From the NCBI GenBank assembly GCA_964438995.1, contig CAYTMQ010000012.1:1-64000 (forward strand): DNA of 64,000 bases, written 5' to 3'. Below are positions 63,815-64,000 of the stretch, piece after piece. Origin of the DNA: JABMMZ01 sp964438995. Lineage in GTDB: Bacteria; Bacteroidota; Bacteroidia; NS11-12g; UBA955. The notes under the pieces are model-generated. The model was not told where the DNA came from and did no database searches. It worked only from the letters and a program-made list of their open reading frames with translations. The position numbers and the translations under genes are program-made. Within the stretch, counting starts at the first letter, position 1. The number at the start of each line of letters is the position of its first letter.

Positions 63815-64000
63815 TCTAAAAACTTACCTTTCAATTCTTGAGTTGGAATCATACAAGATGCTCTTTTGCCAAACCATTTGTACCTATTTTTAGCAACCCA
63901 ATCATAAACAAAATTGCTAATAAAAGTAGGCACTATTAAAAACACAATCCCTAATGAATATGGGAAAGGCAATGATTTTAAAATTCTTAATACAGCGCCA
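63811..64000 (-). CDS. 3' end of a DCC-family (DUF393) protein, cut by the window edge
   Basis: The last 62 residues read LKSLPFPYSLGIVFLIVPTF, then SNFVYDWVAKNRYKWFGKRA and SCMIPTQELKGKFLE. The YDxxAxNRYxxFGxRxxC ending is that of the DCC thiol-disulfide oxidoreductase-like family. The N-terminal DxxC motif lies beyond the window. The stop overlaps the WG-repeat ATG by 4 nt. Confidence 0.82.
   Translation of the reverse strand, partial: GAVLRILKSLPFPYSLGIVFLIVPTFISNFVYDWVAKNRYKWFGKRASCMIPTQELKGKFLE

Overview
The window is AT-rich chromosomal DNA from a member of the Bacteroidota. Three things point there. Five proteins end in type IX secretion (T9SS) sorting domains with the YPNP-type opening. 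Many genes carry the Bacteroidota -7 promoter box TAnnTTTG just upstream. The protein families (PKD, GCDS repeats, DUF4397, YCF48, Reg_prop hybrid sensors, DUF5522) are typical of the phylum. I cannot place it below phylum. I saw no tRNA, rRNA, CRISPR array, integrase or complete insertion sequence.

Layout. 1-21535 is one regulatory unit. A minus-strand trio (outer-membrane barrel, 3038-residue exported giant, FN3 protein) diverges from a plus-strand operon (beta-helix protein, 1255-residue T9SS cargo, Reg_prop sensor kinase, NarL-type regulator). The 113-bp divergent promoter holds two copies of a 16-bp dyad placed with exact mirror symmetry to the two start codons. That is the strongest candidate here for an undescribed system: a locally controlled cell-surface module. 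It ends on both sides at copies of a GC-rich multi-hairpin repeat about 254 bp long, and a third copy follows at 22636-22889.

21883-28546 holds small orphan genes, a lipoprotein, a zinc metallopeptidase, two acetyltransferases, a YcxB-like protein and an ECF sigma factor paired with a membrane anti-sigma/barrel protein. 29171-37485 has a DUF4397 cargo, a probable structured small RNA, two paralogous small coiled-coil genes behind NADP-isocitrate dehydrogenase, and a large PKD cargo. 37585-42774 has an Xre regulator, DUF4180, two rhomboid proteases, a Coq4-motif protein, DUF1905 and a TPR-like protein.

42965-46623 is a FIST sensor, PAS histidine kinase and stand-alone receiver. 46636-48762 is a LamG/GCDS-repeat cargo. 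48954-51634 is an SOS-type cassette: umuD, umuC, an SRAP (HMCES/YedK) gene and a lipoprotein. 51788-56448 holds an outer-membrane protein, a 49-codon small ORF, a triple palindrome, nadK, ndk, ppx/gppA and two small genes, one a Cys-rich DUF5522-like protein. 56508-64000 holds a YCF48 cargo, a membrane J-protein, a VWA protein, a LysM/RlpA-like protein, an O-antigen-ligase-like protein, a WG-repeat protein and the end of a DCC-family gene.

The recurring theme is cell-surface biology (T9SS cargo, barrels, lipoproteins, envelope enzymes) with several dedicated signalling pairs. Start codons are varied (several TTG and GTG, one probable CTG). In at least eight genes the -7 box lies only 4-5 nt before the start codon, which predicts leaderless mRNAs.
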